Assembly: GCF_903643065.1 (NCBI RefSeq)
Contig: NZ_CAHJWX010000165.1
Location: forward strand, 1-5,635
Length of the DNA stretch: 5,635 nucleotides
Direction: 5' to 3'
DNA from: Sphingomonas bacterium
GTDB lineage: Bacteria; Pseudomonadota; Alphaproteobacteria; Sphingomonadales; Sphingomonadaceae
The notes beneath the pieces were generated by a model, which was given only the letters and a program-made list of their open reading frames with translations, had not been told where the DNA came from and did not search any database. The first letter of the stretch is position 1, and the number at the start of each line of letters is the position of its first letter. A program made the position numbers and the translations under genes. Shown here in pieces: positions 5,034-5,635 of this stretch.

Positions 5034-5635
5034 ATGGCGACCATGTTCTCTCGGGCGACGGCTTCCGCCGGTCATCGCATCCTCGACCGCGTCGACGCGG
5101 GTCTGCCCGCTGGCGCGATCCGGGCGACGCTGCCCGACGGCACGCAGCGCCTGCTCGGCGGGCGCGGGGAGGGGCCGGTGGCGATCGTCGCGGTCCATCG
5201 CTGGCGCGCGCTGTGGCGGCTCGTCACCGCCGGGTCGATCGGCTGGTATCGGGGCTGGCGAGACGGCGACTGGGCGAGCCCAGACCCGGTGCCGCTGTTC
5301 GAGCTGTTCATGCGCAACCGCGTGCCGCTAGGCGCGGTGGCGCGATCGGGCGGCGTCGCCCGAGCGGCGGCACGCGTCGGGCACTGGCTCCGCCGCAACA
5401 CGCCACGTCGCGCGCGCGAGAACATCGAGGCGCATTACGACCTGGGCAATGATTTCTACCGCGAGTGGCTGGACGACAGCCTGACCTATTCGAGCGCGCT
5501 GTTCGCCGCGCCCGACGAGCCGCTGGAGGCGGCGCAGCGGCGCAAGCTCGCGACCATCCTCGCCCGCACCGGCGCGGCGGCGGGCGATCGGGTGTTGGAG
5601 ATCGGCTGCGGCTGGGGCTCGTTCGCCGCGCTCGC
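5034..5635 (+). CDS. Cyclopropane-fatty-acyl-phospholipid synthase family methyltransferase, N-terminal part (3' end outside window)
   Basis: The frame stays open to the right edge, giving 200 residues of an expected roughly 400. The family transfers a methylene or methyl group from S-adenosylmethionine to unsaturated acyl chains of membrane phospholipids. The N-terminal region shows IRATLPDGTQRLLGG and the WRALWRLVTAGSIGWYRGW block common to this group. AHYDLGNDFYREWLDDSLTY (133-152) is the hallmark lipid/acceptor motif, and VLEIGCGWGS (187-196) is SAM-binding motif I. Where E. coli Cfa has YSCAYW, this protein has YSSALF, so serine 154 replaces the cysteine; I recall this as common in the YSSALF branch. 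The start is uncertain: ATG 5034 is chosen, but ATG 5043 is possible, as is GTG 4998 with GGAAGG at 4981-4986 upstream; none has an ideal RBS. It is probably a separate transcription unit from kor, although it runs in the same direction. Confidence 0.88.
   Translation, partial: MATMFSRATASAGHRILDRVDAGLPAGAIRATLPDGTQRLLGGRGEGPVAIVAVHRWRALWRLVTAGSIGWYRGWRDGDWASPDPVPLFELFMRNRVPLGAVARSGGVARAAARVGHWLRRNTPRRARENIEAHYDLGNDFYREWLDDSLTYSSALFAAPDEPLEAAQRRKLATILARTGAAAGDRVLEIGCGWGSFAAL

Overview
The window reads as a chromosomal segment from a high-GC aerobic alphaproteobacterium, most likely a sphingomonad (Sphingomonas or a close relative). This is judged from the protein style, the codon use with G or C in most third positions, and the two-subunit KorA/KorB pair next to a cyclopropane-synthase-family gene. 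The assignment is an inference; no rRNA or other phylogenetic marker is present.

Layout, left to right. Bases 2-127 (+) hold the last 41 codons of a histone-deacetylase-family hydrolase. A membrane acyltransferase of the OafA/acyltransferase-3 family lies on the minus strand (49-1146), and its 3' end overlaps the deacetylase tail tail-to-tail by 79 bases. A divergent intergenic region of 185 bases (1147-1331) follows. Then comes a tightly packed plus-strand unit: korA (1332-3266), hicA (3267-3464), hicB (3461-3904) and korB (3901-4920). After a 113-base spacer containing short repeats and hairpins, the 5' part of a cyclopropane-fatty-acyl-phospholipid synthase family gene (about 5034 onward, +) runs off the right edge.

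KorA (gamma-alpha fusion) and KorB (beta subunit with TPP and one [4Fe-4S] cluster) together form a CoA-dependent 2-oxoacid:ferredoxin oxidoreductase, probably acting on 2-oxoglutarate. The striking point is that a complete HicA toxin / HicB antitoxin pair sits between the genes for the two subunits of this one enzyme. The junctions are almost seamless: hicA starts on the base after the korA stop and in the same frame, hicA/hicB overlap by ATGA, and hicB/korB overlap by ATGA. The inserted pair is visibly lower in GC (about 58-59% by hand count, against roughly 67-77% in sampled kor lines), which suggests acquisition. As arranged, synthesis of KorB probably depends on translation through the antitoxin gene, and toxin and antitoxin are probably transcribed from the korA promoter. 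That would tie a toxin-antitoxin module to a central carbon enzyme. This arrangement is the main finding. No RNA genes, CRISPR arrays, insertion sequences or gene-free stretches above 300 bases were seen.
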